Below, in pieces: positions 1-11,587 of a stretch of 64,000 nucleotides of DNA. The translations under genes were made by a program, and so were the position numbers. This stretch comes from Endothia cerciana (lineage: Eukaryota > Ascomycota > Sordariomycetes > Diaporthales > Cryphonectriaceae). The notes beneath the pieces are model-generated. The model made no database searches. It saw only the letters and a program-made list of their open reading frames with translations, and was not told the origin of the DNA. The first letter of the stretch is position 1. Each line of letters begins with the position of its first letter. The stretch lies in contig JALRMH010000017.1 in assembly GCA_026119935.1 (NCBI GenBank), forward strand, positions 372,001 to 436,000. The letters run 5' to 3'.

Positions 1-3000
1 GGCTGGGCGCGAGATGCGGTCTCTTCTGGTCCACTCGACGTGCGTAAACCTCATGCTTCCCAGGCTGCCGATGTTACTATGGTATGCTCCTGGTATCCCC
101 CCCCCCCCCAATTCCCATTCTGCTTTAGCGGGCCGGGTTTGGGCGGGCCGGCTCTGGCGCGTGAGCCTCACCGTTTTGAGCTCTCTGATGCTCACCCTTC
201 CACAGGATAGGGGTGGCCTGTGTTACAGAGCAGCCCAAGATATCGATTCCCGATGGGGATCTGAGGATCTGGTCAAGTGCATTCGAACTGGCCACGGCTG
301 TCGGCCCATCCTGCCTCCTCTCGGCGATACCAACCACCTCTCGCTGGGGAGATGGTTGTGTCTCGTGCTCACCGTACCCACGGACAACGCGCACTCGCAG
401 AGGCGTGGACGACATGCCATGATCCATCGGCTGCACCTCTGGACTGAGCCTGCCCTCTGTCCTGTACTGTACCGTCCTGTTAGGCACTGTACACCAGTGG
501 CGACCCGGGCTGTAGCATACGTACCGTACGAAAAAAAAAATAAAAAAAAATGCAAGCGGTCTCGGGCCCTGGCCTCGGTATGGAGACTCGCGGGCTGAAC
601 GGGCAAGCTCAGTGCCGCAAGCCTGCACGCACACGGTTTACCGCCCATTGATCCCTCGCGTCTTGACCGCAAGAGGGCGGGCAGGGTACACGATGCGGTC
701 AGTACGCCAATGGTCCTCTCGCAGTCCGCCAGTCTCCTGACACTGTTCCTGACTTTGTGAAGGCGTTCCTGATTCCACCTTTGTTCTCCTACTCGAGCTC
801 CGACGGCCCTCCGGCCTGAGCGGCAGGGCAGGGCGGAGAAAGATTGGACGAGGTCAAGGATGTGCATGCACACACGCTCTCGATCTTTTTCCTCCCTACC
901 GCGTGCACGAACGCCGAATTGCATCTTCCGGTTCTTGACTGATTGATGACTTACCTGCCTACAGCGCGTCCGCCGCCCCCCCCCCCCCGGTCGCTGCATC
1001 TCGCATCCCATCCCGTCTCGCTGGGGTGCATGGGAGGACGGGCTGGGGCTGCTTCAATTTACAAGGGGGGGGGGAAGTCCTGTCCTCTGCTTGGCTGTCC
1101 TGCTCCTTGTAAACCTGCACGCCCTGTTCGCGCAGCAGCACTGCTATGGTACTTCTTCCCTCGCGCAGAGGTATTCTCTGGGCTGCACCCGCTATGGGGG
1201 GGATACCTGTCCCCTCCCACCTGCAAGGTCAGAGCCTACCCAGCCATCCCGGGCCCTGGCGCCCCAGCCCGCTCCTGAGCCCACCCCCTGCCACTGTACT
1301 GTGCTGTGGTATGGGCACGCCCCAGTCCCGCCCAGGAGGCACTGTGCAATGCGCCCCAGGACAGGACGGGACGGGACAGGTCAGGACACCGTCCGTCCCA
1401 GCGGGCAGCAGCGACTCGAGCAGGGTCACGGTTGAGGAGCAGCTACGGTATGGGGACATTCCCTGCGCTGAGAGGTGCAAGATTGGACCTCCTGTCCAAT
1501 CCCTCTGCCAGTCGACGTCCCACCTCCTACACCTACACCTTTCTTTCCACACTGCATGTTGCAGCTGCAGATATCTTCTCTCCTCTCCTCTCCTCCCCCA
1601 GTCCTCTCCTCTTTCCCCTTCGTCATCCGCCATTCATTCCATCCCCCCTCCGCTCCTCTCTCACGCACCTAGTCCTTCCAGGCCGCCATCTTCTTTTCTT
1701 GACAAGAGAAGAGAAGGGAAGGAAGAGGAGTTACCACCATCCACACCTCACTGGGCACGTCGACATCCCTCCCCCCCCCCCCCCACACGACCCAGGCCCC
1801 AGCTGCTGCTGCAGTTCCACGTCCACATCACAGGACCGGACAGCCACAGCACAGACAAGGTCCAGAGAGCCTTCCTTGCATTGCAGGAAGCGGATCAGAT
1901 CGAGCCCACATAGTTGGCAATCTTGGGAATCCAAGGGCATAAAAGAGGAATTGAACCCCCCTCTATTATACCCTCCCGAGATCTCAATTCGAGACTCATC
2001 TTTCCCACATTCCAACTCTGCTTAGCGCAACTCGGCGACCTCGAACCCACACCCACACTGGAATTCCTCGGCTCGACGACGAGGAATCTCCTAATCTCCA
2101 CCCGCTCCGATCCCTTCGTGCCGCTCGACGACATCGAAGTGCCTTCCATCCCGACCACACGCCTCCCTGCCCCTCGGCCGCTCAACCCACATTGTGAGGT
2201 CGACAGGTCCGAGCACTCCAGGTGTCCCTCCAGGCCTAACAGACGTGTACTCGTCCTACCAGGAGGCAGGACCAAGAAAGAGAAGGTCATCAAGATCGAC
2301 TGACGACAGGAACCCGTTGCTTTACATGATCTCGATCGTGGCGAGGCATTGGAGCTTTTCCAGGCGTTGAGAGGGAGAGGTATGTCACCACGTCACCCGT
2401 TGGATTCCTTCATGACCCCACAGGGCCAAGTCAGAGGGGCAACGTGCCTTGCCGTCTGTCCCTAGCCTGGCATTGTCCTGTGCGAGACTGGACTGGATCA
2501 CTTGCAACCACAGCGAGGCCGGCAGGAACCTACATGCTGCCTTCCAGAGCTTCCAGAGCATGCCAGACGGGTTGACCGACCCATACAATCCATGGGGGAA
2601 CATTTCTGACCAGTGGCGTAATTCATTTACAGGTACATGCCTGTGGGCCACCCCCATCATCATCAACCTGATCAAGCCTATTCCACCCTCGACTTGAGGT
2701 CTCGCGTCTTGTGGGAAACGTTAATTCGTCGCTCCCACCCGACCCTCAGGAACTGTACCGTCTTGTCTACCGTGTCAAGTCGGTCCCCCGTGGCGGTAAG
2801 TGATATCCCAGACCCTCATCTCCTTGTACAGTCGTATTCCATCCCCTACCCCGCCCGTCTACCAAGAGACGAGAGATACATTCGCATTGTGACTGCATTG
2901 ATGGGGTCTGGCGCAGAGACCGAGGGAAGAGCTTCGAAAGTGCCTGCTCTGGCGCCTTCAGTGGAGGTCCCGGTCCGCCTCCCATTTCGGTCCCCATTGT

Positions 3001-3932
3001 CCCAGCTGAAGAAGCATCTGCGGCGGCTCGGCGGCCATTGTGCCCCCCGGGGCACTGTTCACCCATCAGGGGGGGCCGTGAGACTGTTTCGTGGACGGTC
3101 TTGCCGCTCATCTCACCTGGTGCGCCTTCGTGCCTTGTGGGGTCGCGACGGCGTGAGATCGAGCGAATCAAAGAAAAAATAATTGCCCGTGGCCGAGAAA
3201 TGAGCAAAGAACACTACACTACACTACACCCCCCTTCCCTTCGCTCTGCTTCCCTTACGAACAAATCGTGGGAAGATTCCTTGAGCCGTCTTGAACGATT
3301 CTGCATCGAGAGATCTTGTCTTGATTCACCCCTGAAAGATGAGAACTTGAGAGAACTCGAGGCTGATCAATATCCATGTCGGTCAATTAGAGCCGTGCCG
3401 TTGCAGCTTGCAGCACAGTCCAACTCTCCAAGCCCAGCCGACGGACAGTCCACTTTTAAAAGCGGCCTGTGCTCCCGGCCACCCATTCAATCCCATTCAT
3501 CTACCCACCTCGACCACTGTCCATCGTGGCCCCCGACTCTTCACCAATTTCTCATCTCCATCTCTTTTTTTGGCATCCGCCACTGTCACTCATTAAACAA
3601 CCCAACTCGAGACGTTCATTCCCTTATTTTATAACAATCACCACCACCACCACCACCACCACCACCACCACTCTCATTAATAATACTAATAATAGCCGAC
3701 CCTCGTTCAGATTGTCCGGCTCAATACCGACATTCACTACTTCCATATTTCGACTGCAGCCTACCGTATTTAATTTTCAAACGCAACTACCGAGGAATCC
3801 CTTCTGCCGACGATATCAACAACCGAAGCGAAGCTTCCTGGGGAACTTGCACACAAACACCTTGTCACCCATCGATTGCGATAGTCTTCCGATCTCCGTC
3901 CTGCGCGACGATATACATTTCAGTCAGACAAG
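1..3932. other. Gene-free region and putative long leader of the cyclin gene
   Basis: I see no convincing protein-coding gene in this stretch. Open frames on both strands are low in complexity, rich in Pro, Ser and Arg, and overlap each other. Visible elements are poly-C tracts at 97-109, 976-988 and 1771-1784, a CT-rich block around 1560-1640, and a (CAC)11 run at 3639-3671. More CT-rich sequence lies just before the cyclin start. CT-rich blocks are common near fungal transcription starts, so part of this region is probably promoter and 5' untranslated leader of the downstream gene. Where transcription starts cannot be told from the sequence. Confidence 0.5.
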
Positions 3933-5249
3933 ATGGCATCCCAATCAATGCAGGTTGAGGAGGTCTTTGAGGGTGACTTCCAGAGGGTCAACCCGTTCTC
4001 AGCCGAGAGCGCCAGGAATGCTGTGCACGCAAGGAGATGGGATGCAAAGGTCGACAAGCAAATAACAATCGCCAATGAGCTTTCGAGACTAGTCAGCGAT
4101 GAGTACCTCGAGGACATCATGCAGCACGCCCGGGCTATGGAGGTGGGTCTCCCCTGGATCCTCCCCTGCCCCCTTTTTCATGCCGAATTAGGCACTAGAG
4201 GAAGACATCGCTGACTAATAGTGAACTGACAGGACGAGACTCTACCTGATGCTAACCTCATCGACATGCAGCGTGAGATCCAATGGTTTATGCGGCCGTA
4301 CCTCATCGATTTCTTGATCGAGGCACATGCCGCTTTCTCGCTCCTGCGGGAAACGCTGTTCCTGACCATCAACCTGCTTGACCGATACTGCTCAAAGCGT
4401 GTCGTCTACAAGCAGCACTATCAGTTGGTTGGCTGTGCAGCCCTGTTGATCGCTGCCAAGTATGGCGACAAGAAGGACCGCGTGCCGCAGATCAACGAGC
4501 TGAACAACATGTGCTGTGGTCTCTACGACGCGGGCATGTTCACTCAGATGGAGATGCACGTCCTCAACACCCTCGAGTGGAATATCGGCCACCCCACCGT
4601 CGACTTCTTCCAGTCCATCATCTGGGCAGACGAACAAGACGACCGTGAGGTCCGGGACATGACCGCCTACATCTGCGAGATTGCCCTCTACCACCGTGAC
4701 TTCGTGTCCACCAAGCCCTCAACAATGGCTCGGGCCTCACACGCCTTGGCACGAGCGATCCTTAGCCGGCCGGAGGTCAACGATGGTGAATGGGACCGTG
4801 ATGCCCGGGACACGCTGCTGACGTTGTCGCAACACTTGCACCAGCCGTCAGTCACCCTGTCCCGCAAGTACTCGTCGAACCACTTCTCGCGGGTCTCCAC
4901 CAAGCTTGCAGACTTCCTGGCACAGCAGGCCGCGATCTCAAAACCCCAGGTCAACGGGCCAGCCACGCCTCCCGCCGAGTACAGCTCCTCGAACCCAACT
5001 GCGGACATCTACAGCACTCCTCACAAGGGCCATGGTTCCGCACCAGGTGTTGCCCCCGGCTACATGACGCCACCCATCACCCCCGACGGTGCGTCCTTCG
5101 GTGTGAACGGCCAAGGCGAGTCATATGCCCAGCTGCCGCCAAGGTGTCCGGTGACCCCCACACCTCAGGCTGGGTTCCCGAGACCTCCACAAGGTGTATC
5201 ACAGTTCGTGAGCTACTTCGAGGGCCACAGCGCCGTGGCAGGTCAATAA
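3933..5249 (+). CDS. G1/S-specific cyclin (Cln/Puc1-type)
   Basis: This encodes a cyclin that would bind and activate the main cyclin-dependent kinase at the G1/S transition. Exons are 3933-4142 and 4233-5249, giving 408 residues. The 90-base intron starts GTGGGT, has a CTGAC-type branch and ends ACAG. The cyclin box runs from about residue 50 to 185. It contains the MRxxLIDFLIEAH block (here MRPYLIDFLIEAH), LLDRYCSKR, and the helix with CAALLIAAKYGDKKDR, followed by a C-terminal cyclin fold. The last 110 residues are Pro/Ser/Thr-rich with several TPP and TP sites, as in unstable G1 cyclins that are phosphorylated and degraded. The start ATG opens the longest frame that leads into the conserved box. 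The match to ascomycete G1 cyclins of the PucA/Cln type is strong. Which paralogue it is remains uncertain. Confidence 0.93.
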
Positions 5250-7327
5250 TAATGGACTCGCTGGCGGCACCAGTGTCTACGACTTCTCTTCACTGTACCA
5301 TTTCCTTGTCCCACGTCGACCGACGGACACGGGCGTTGCATCTTCCCACCAGACATTTCGAATGTATCATTCTATCGGAGACGGACCCAACAAAAAAGAC
5401 TGCATCTGGTTATCAGCGATCATGGCATTTAGCGAGTTTTGGTTTGGCCTCACTGAACATTTCTACTTTCGTGTTTAAAAGACTTCTCTTCGATTCGGCA
5501 TGTCCAGAATTATTTGAACTACAACTCGGCCTGCCTCACACCGGGGTACTTGTCAGGCAGGCTGTTATACCCAACCCCCCCCCCCCCCACCATTTTAAAA
5601 AAAAAAAAAGACCAATCGTCACAACAAAAAATTCTTGACCTGATTCCGTACAACAACGATCGAGACTTTCTTGATCTCGTGGACGAGATGTTACATTTGG
5701 AGGCCAGACTTGGACCTCGGAGGGCCGAGGACCTGGCACACGCTACGCGCAGATCGAACTGCAACTGTGGAAGTAATATGGGTGCGGAAATCAAGGGACA
5801 AGGGCAACTGGGTGGGCACGGCAGTCAACATATTTACTCGGATTGCTCCGTCGTTGAGACCCGGCACTGCCGGCCACGGGAGGACCAGAAGCCACAAGTG
5901 CTCTGGAGTCCCATGCCGCGGCTCGGATAATCAAGGGACGAGGAGGAAACAGGACAGGTTGCTGCGACTGCTCCTGGAAGACGAGGTTTTTCTTTTTTTC
6001 TATTTCCTGTGTGTAAAAAGGGGCGCGAGAAGGATTCTTTGGGGGAAGGAAACACCGAAACGGACACGCGATGTTCTTGGATTATTTGGCAATCATTAAC
6101 CGACAACGAAAGCAGAGCTCCCCCGGACCTTAACCGGTTCACAATCGCAAATATGGCTGCAGCGTGGTATTCTCTGATCGAGCAGCGGAGAATACCGCGG
6201 TCGCTATATTCAACCACCAAATAGAAAAAAAGAATAAAAGTGTATTGACCGAACTGTTCTCCTTGTTGGCTATTGTGCACTGTGATGGACCGGATCCGAG
6301 CCAGGACAAGATTTGGACGGGCCCGCTTCCCCGAGTGGTTTTCAATCTTGTTGTCGTGGAAAACGGAGATTTGCAATGGATCTAGCTAGCGAGCTCGAGA
6401 TGCGCAGCAAAGCCAATTTTGGGTTCCTATGCCGGGAGATCCGGCCACCCTGGGATCTGACTCCTGACATGCACTTCTGTCAAGGGGTGGTTGGCACGTG
6501 CGTGTAGGCAAGCTGCAGTCTCCCTTTCTTTTCCTTTTCCTTTTCCATCTTCCTTCTTTCTTTCTTTTTCCTTCATCCATCCCCGTGCTCGGCCGACCAC
6601 ACACGGTTCCATTCCGACCCGCTGGGCCGTGCGCCCCCAAAGGGTGGGCCCGTGTGCCTCGCATCCTCGCCTTCCCGATCCGGACGACCTGGTCGGAACG
6701 GGGGCGTGTAATTGGCTGGTGGGCAGCTGATGGGGCTTGCATGCGGGATGCACTGTACTTGCTGTGGCCCGGCCAGCTGGGAATTTTGGGTTACTGGGGG
6801 GGGGGGGGCCGCCGGGATTTTTTTTTGGTTTTTGGCCAGTGAACTTTAGCATCCATACATATGTATAGTACAAGCAAAATTACATGGTTCTTCTGAGGTT
6901 TGGTGGTGTTGGGAATTTCTCCCCCACCGAGTTGGATGAGCTCAGTCAGCCCATGACAAAGATCCCGAATCGAGGTTCGGGTTTTCTCTGCTCCCTCTTA
7001 CCCTCCCTCTAAACCCACACCCCCCCACCCCCCAAAAAAAAAACACCCTGTCACCGTTTGATGATGAAGAGGCGGAGACGGACGGGCGGGGGGGTTCACT
7101 TCGGTTGAGGTGAGATGAGGTGAGATTTGTTCCACGGGGGGTATCCCCTTGGTGGGGATGCATGGAGGGAAGGTGGCTGGCCTCGCCGGAGATTTCTGGC
7201 AGACGAGATTTCTAGGGGCGGCGGCCTGCGTCGGGCAGCTCAAGCCCTTTTCATTCCGGACCCCACCAAACGGCCAAGGCAGCCCCCCGGAACATCTTTC
7301 TGTTTTCTTTTCTTGGCTCACATATAC

Positions 7328-7378
<51 letters not shown>

Positions 7379-7818
7379 GTGTGTGTGCGTATGCATGTGT
7401 TTTCATGAGCATGCTGCCTCTTCATCGAGTTTCAGCACGAGACTAGGTAAATTTGTGTGTCCGGGACAAGATTGTTCAGGAGGTGGAAAGACATCGACCC
7501 AAACCCCCCTGGCCTCCGCCCCGCGGGGGGGGGGGGGGATCCGGTGCCACTCCAAGCAGCAACCCGCACCGAGGCCTCGGGATACTTGTGATGATGCAAG
7601 TCAGCAGAGGCCTCGATCGGAGACTCGAGCACTAGAGGGCGACGGTCTTGAGTGCCAAGTCTTTTTTTTTTTTTTTTTTTTTTTTTTTCCCTTTCTTCTG
7701 GATTCTTCTCTTTGTGCGGGCGGTGGAGATCTGTGGTGGTGTTGCTAGGTAACTAAACCCCTATGCCCACCGGTCAAGCACAACTGTGTACAAAGATTGG
7801 CGGATGTGCACGCCCGTT
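5250..7818. other. Gene-free region rich in homopolymers
   Basis: No supported gene. The first few hundred bases are probably the 3' untranslated region of the cyclin. The rest holds a C14 tract (5575-5588) followed by an A-run, CT-rich runs near 6520-6570, a G13 tract (6796-6808), a (TG)n dinucleotide array (about 7332-7390), a G14 tract (7525-7538) and a T27 tract (7662-7688). Open frames on both strands are translations of these repeats. Confidence 0.6.
7332..7390. repeat. (TG)n microsatellite
   Basis: A nearly perfect TG dinucleotide array with a few TGCG interruptions at its downstream end. It lies in gene-free DNA and is a likely length-polymorphic site. Confidence 0.95.
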
Positions 7819-8591
7819 TCACCGCTGATGCTGCATAATCCCTCCCATCACCCAGTAGTTCTCCATCCGCAGGTGGTGCTTCCACGCCCCGCGGCCCCCC
7901 CCCCCCCTTCGCCTCAGCATCCACCGCCCAGGAGGCATCCAGCCGCGCCGCGATGTCCACCGGGCCAAGGACATCCTCCTCCTCGCTGTCCCCTTCCCTC
8001 CCCCGCCGTCGCCCGGACGTCTGTGTCGGCAAAACCCATGCACCGGATCACGGCGTCGGCGTCGAGGGGGCTGCCGTCGGAGAGGCGCAGCCCGGTCTTG
8101 GTGTGGCCCACGGGCTCGACGAGGCCGCGCACGGCCGCCCTGCCCGCGGAGATGAGCTCGGTGCCGCCCACGTCGATGTAGTGGCCGCCACCGCGCTCGA
8201 CCACCTGAGGTGGTGCTGGACGTCGACGGACGGATCCCTGCTGTCGAGGACGGGGAGGGCCGGCCCGGGAGAGGGCGGGGTAGCGACCACTGCGTTGTAT
8301 CGGGTCAGCTAAGTTGACGATCAGTTGGGGGGGGGGGGGGCAAGGGAGGCAGGACCATGATCAGGCAGAACCGGGGCTTACGGTTCCGGGGACGCAAGGT
8401 GGGCGAAGAGCCCCTGCGAGAACTGGCTGTCCAGGGGTGAGCGGGCCACCATGGTCGTCCTCAGGCCGGCGTCGTGACAGTCTTGCACAACGTCGAAAGC
8501 AGTTATTGGCAGAGCCGGTAACAGCAACCGACCAGAAGGAAGAGAGAGAGAGACAGAGAGAAACCCAGACGTTAGCTCCATTCAGGACAGC

Positions 8592-8630
<39 letters not shown>

Positions 8631-8791
8631 GCGACGCCTTTTCCACGTACATTGACTCCCTGCTCGGCTAGAACGCGCGCGTTGCGGTAAGACGCCGAGT
8701 GCATGCTGAGGCCTTCACGTAGATCCTCGTCTTCCATCGCTGGCAGGTACGGTCTCCCACAGCCGGGCCCCGTCGCTTGGACGAACAACAT
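7819..8791 (-). pseudogene. Broken FAD-dependent (flavin-containing) monooxygenase
   Basis: On the minus strand, pieces of one flavin-containing monooxygenase occur in the right order but in different frames. They are a GxGxGRPYLPAM-HSASYRNA segment (about 8791-8650), VAVTGSANTAFDV-DCHDAGLRTTMVARSP (about 8540-8440), GGGHYIDVGGTELI followed by SDGSPLDADAVIRCMGF (about 8200-8030), DVLGPVDIAARLDASW (about 7980-7910), and a C-terminal WKHHLRMENYWVMGG block ending QHQR (about 7880-7819). Damage includes an extra A inside SANTAF, an early stop after the ARSP segment, a shift between the CMGF and DVLG pieces, a shift at the C13 tract 7895-7907, and TGA directly after QHQR where the family normally continues with Trp. 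An (ATG)13 array (8592-8630) sits where an intron may have been. The N-terminal Rossmann half is missing. Family assignment is firm. Sequencing error in the homopolymer could explain one shift but not all. Confidence 0.75.
8592..8630. repeat. (ATG)13 microsatellite
   Basis: A perfect 39-base ATG trinucleotide array inside the broken monooxygenase. It lies between the HSASYRNA and SANTAFDV segments, possibly within a former intron. Confidence 0.95.
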
Positions 8792-8794
8792 GGC

Positions 8795-9613
8795 ATTCTA
8801 TCTCGTGCCTGTCTCAACGTCGGCTTTCCTAACGCCATAATCACCATTGGGCATGGCCTCGCATCCGCCATTCCTTTGTTGCAAGACCTGGGTGTCAAGA
8901 ATCTTTTGCAGATTCTTGAGGAATGGACGCGAGCAGGGCAGATGAAGCTTCTCACCTGGCCTCTGCCAAATATCATTCTGATTCCTCTTGTTGTTCTGTA
9001 TTTAGTCAACTTCCAGCAGTGGATCGCACAGCCTTCTTAAGACCAAGAGTACACTATCTTTGCCCCCTGTCGGGTCACAACAATGCACTTCAAGACTTGT
9101 CTGTAGTTCCCCGCTCGTAGCATAACTCATATCATCTACAATGCCTGGCCCATAGGTGTAAATGGACTCATCAGCGCTGCCATGTCCATCCGCATCTGGT
9201 AGATTCCCGGATCGAGGACTATAGGGTACTAGAATCCGATGGAGCACTTCACATCTGTATTGAGGTCCACCATACATTGGGCGACTTGCCGCTTGCCTGG
9301 ATTGTGGCCATCTCTAAGCAGGTGCCCTGTAGATGGTGTTGCTTCGGCGCTGGGGGAGCTGCTGTTCTCATCTGCGGAGCGGGAGGGCACCGCCGGGAGT
9401 GGACTTCACGGGGTGTATCATGTCGAGAAGCCCACCCCGGCTGTGAGGCTAGCGGATTTCTTGGAAAGACACTTTGTGTGTATGTTCATGTGGAAAAGTC
9501 CTGAGAGAGCCCGGGCGGTTTCTCGGGTACTGAAGAATGCCAGGCCGGTAGATGAGGAGCTGGTGGGCGAGTGTGTAAGAGGTTGGAAGGAAATTAAATC
9601 CTTGAAGTTGTAG
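8795..9613 (+). pseudogene. Collapsed remnant of a probable non-reducing polyketide synthase (or NRPS-like reductase)
   Basis: Three plus-strand fragments resemble parts of one large synthase. The segment at about 8830-9030 (containing LLQILEEWTRAGQ and LLTWPLPNIILIPLVV) resembles the end of a starter-unit acyl-transferase (SAT) domain, which in this family carries an xxWPLPNxxLxPLVVxxQ pattern. At about 9133-9195, IIYNAWPIGVNGL matches the HNAWPVDFN motif of thioester-reductase domains and is followed by a stop. The frame ending at 9613 contains ADFLERHF and then VSRVLKNARPVDEELV-WKE, matching the extreme C-terminus of reductase domains. The KS, AT, PT and ACP regions that should separate SAT from reductase (several kb) are absent. 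The reductase pieces are the stronger evidence. The SAT reading is by eye only. An adenylate-forming reductase would fit the C-terminal pieces equally well. It lies head-to-head with the broken monooxygenase. Confidence 0.45.
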
Positions 9614-10285
9614 TTATCGACAGTACGCGATTCAGTGTGTGCTCGGGCGGCATCTTCCTCCGGTGAAATTAAATAGAATAGATGCATCGGCTGACTCATT
9701 TGTTGACAATATTTCGCACACCCGCGGGTGTTCTCACCGTGATCAATTTGCCAGAATTGTTTTAATATTGCTGCTAAGTTGAGACTTCAGCGCATGGTTT
9801 CTCCCGCCAGTCCATGCCCCGTGTCTCCTTCGGACGTTCTTCGCCATAGATCTGCAGTTCACAGCACCCAGATTGGTGATAAGTGCTTGCAGATGTCCAG
9901 GCCCTGGTACAGTCCTTCCTCGAATCGGCCACACCTCGGCTGGCATTGCATCATCTTTGCAGACTGCAGTACCGCAGTGCGTTCATCCCTTGGCAAATAG
10001 GGGACCTTGTTGTTTAGTGTCCGGGAATAATAAGGCTGGACGAAAGGCCAGATTGCTTTTCAAAGTCCCCGCGCTTACCGCAGACTCCCTCATATCGTTC
10101 ACTGTCTACACCGATCAGCGCTTGTTCGAGAGAAAAGAGTACTACTGAATACATCTTTTGAAACTGCTCTTTGAAGGACTTGGAACCCCTCCCCCCCCCC
10201 CCCCAAAAACCCCCCCAATCTCGGACGAACAGCATCCCACGACCACGTTTTCCCCTCCAAGGTTTCAGCCACTTCGGTCTTCACC
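9614..10285. other. Intergenic region with C14 tract
   Basis: Nothing recognisable as a gene. A C14 tract (10191-10204) followed by AAAAACCCCCC lies about 80 bases before the next start codon. The stretch probably holds the promoter of the dehydrogenase downstream and possibly further decayed cluster DNA. Confidence 0.5.
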
Positions 10286-11197
10286 ATGATTCCTGATCTA
10301 AGCAGGACTAACTGGGCTAGCCATGGAACAACTTTTGTGACGCCAGTCCACGATACATATCCGTTCATTTCAGCCTTGAATACCGATACCATGCGCGGCA
10401 AGTCTGTATTGATCACTGGTGCCTCAAGAGGCATTGGTCTGGCGACCGCAACACGTATGGCCAAAGCTGGCTGCTCAATGATCGCCCTCGCTGCACGCTC
10501 CTCACTGGCAGAGGCGGAGGCGGCAGTGAGGAAAGTAGCAGCCGAAGCTCAGACCAACCCTACGATCCTCTCCTTGAATCTGGACGTCACCTCTATCAGC
10601 TCAATTCAAGCCGCCACAGAGGCGGTGAAGAGTACCCTTGATGGTTGTCCCGACGCGACTGGTCTCGACGTCCTCATTAACAACGCTGGCTGCTTGCCTG
10701 CGTTTCAGTATATCGACGAAAGCGATCCTATCGAGTACTGGAAGGCGTGGGATACCAACGTTCATGGAACATATCTGTGTACCCGGTACCTCCTGCCAGT
10801 GATCCTGAATTCGCAGCTCAAGACCGTTATCAATATAACGAGCGCGGGCGGCCAAGTTGTGATACCAAGCGCCTCTGCGTATCAGGCATCTAAGTTCTCA
10901 ATCTGTCGCTTCACCGAATTTTTAGATGCCGAGTACGCAGAACGGGGCTTGATAGCTTTTGCAGTACACCCGGGAGGAGTGAGGACCGAACTGGCTCTGG
11001 GTATGCCTGAGTGGATGTACGGGCAACTGATCGATACAGCTGATCTCTCAGCTGATACTCTGGTCTGGTTATGCAAGGAGAGAAGAAAGTGGCTGAGTGG
11101 CAGGTTTGTTAGTGCCAACTGGAATATGGAGGAGTTAGAGGCACGGGAAAGTGAAATTGTGGGTAGGGACTTGTTGAAGTTCAGAATGACTTTCTAG
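10286..11197 (+). CDS. Short-chain dehydrogenase/reductase
   Basis: A single-exon, 303-residue classical short-chain dehydrogenase using NAD(P)(H). The cofactor motif TGASRGIG is at residues 44-51, NNAG at 132-135, the catalytic Ser in NITSAGG at 186, and the YQASK active-site pair at Tyr199 and Lys203. All key residues are present, so the enzyme should be active. The upstream ATG was chosen because the N-terminal segment with DTYPFISALN resembles the HxxPYPFISP leader of a fungal SDR subfamily. The ATG at 10391 (MRGKSVLITG) is an alternative. The gene lies just downstream of a broken synthase and monooxygenase, so it may be the surviving tailoring enzyme of a lost cluster. Its substrate cannot be read from the sequence. 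Confidence 0.9.
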   Translation: MIPDLSRTNWASHGTTFVTPVHDTYPFISALNTDTMRGKSVLITGASRGIGLATATRMAKAGCSMIALAARSSLAEAEAAVRKVAAEAQTNPTILSLNLDVTSISSIQAATEAVKSTLDGCPDATGLDVLINNAGCLPAFQYIDESDPIEYWKAWDTNVHGTYLCTRYLLPVILNSQLKTVINITSAGGQVVIPSASAYQASKFSICRFTEFLDAEYAERGLIAFAVHPGGVRTELALGMPEWMYGQLIDTADLSADTLVWLCKERRKWLSGRFVSANWNMEELEARESEIVGRDLLKFRMTF

Positions 11198-11587
11198 GGA
11201 GGAAGGGCAGCTGAGGCCGGATGGTTTCTTATGTACGATTGCAGAGTCGGTGGAAAGGGCTGAAGTGATGGATTGGCCTGAGACAGGTGACGTTCTCTGA
11301 CCGGCGGCAACTCAGCCAGACTTGAGAGAATTAGATCAGATATCGCTGCCATAGGGAGAACTAGGGCAGTGACGGTGTAGTACTTGTGCAAATCCGAAAT
11401 CTCCGTGGTTCACGAGCATCATTGTGGAATTGTGCGTCACACACGTAAGATCTAAGAGAGAGACGAGGTAATTAGTACCTGAATTGGAACTTTCGTCAAA
11501 TGACTTTGATCGAAGGACAGAAGGTTGCAAACATGCGATGCGCAAATCGTATTGAACCTGAGACCAAAGCTTACTGGATTTCGGGAT
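11198..11587. other. Convergent intergenic gap
   Basis: About 390 bases between the 3' ends of two convergent genes. No feature seen beyond probable 3' untranslated sequence. Confidence 0.5.

Noticed and set aside
223..1011. 262-codon minus-strand frame near the window start
   Set aside because: Low complexity, crosses poly-T/A and CT-rich runs, and overlaps other equally long frames on the opposite strand.
1146..2303. Overlapping plus-strand frames of 130-255 codons
   Set aside because: Pro/Ser-rich translations of CT-rich DNA interrupted by a C14 tract. No motif, no consistent splice pattern.
3639..3671. CAC trinucleotide repeats and other tandem arrays as a CRISPR-like array
   Set aside because: Simple microsatellites without spacers, in a eukaryotic genome.
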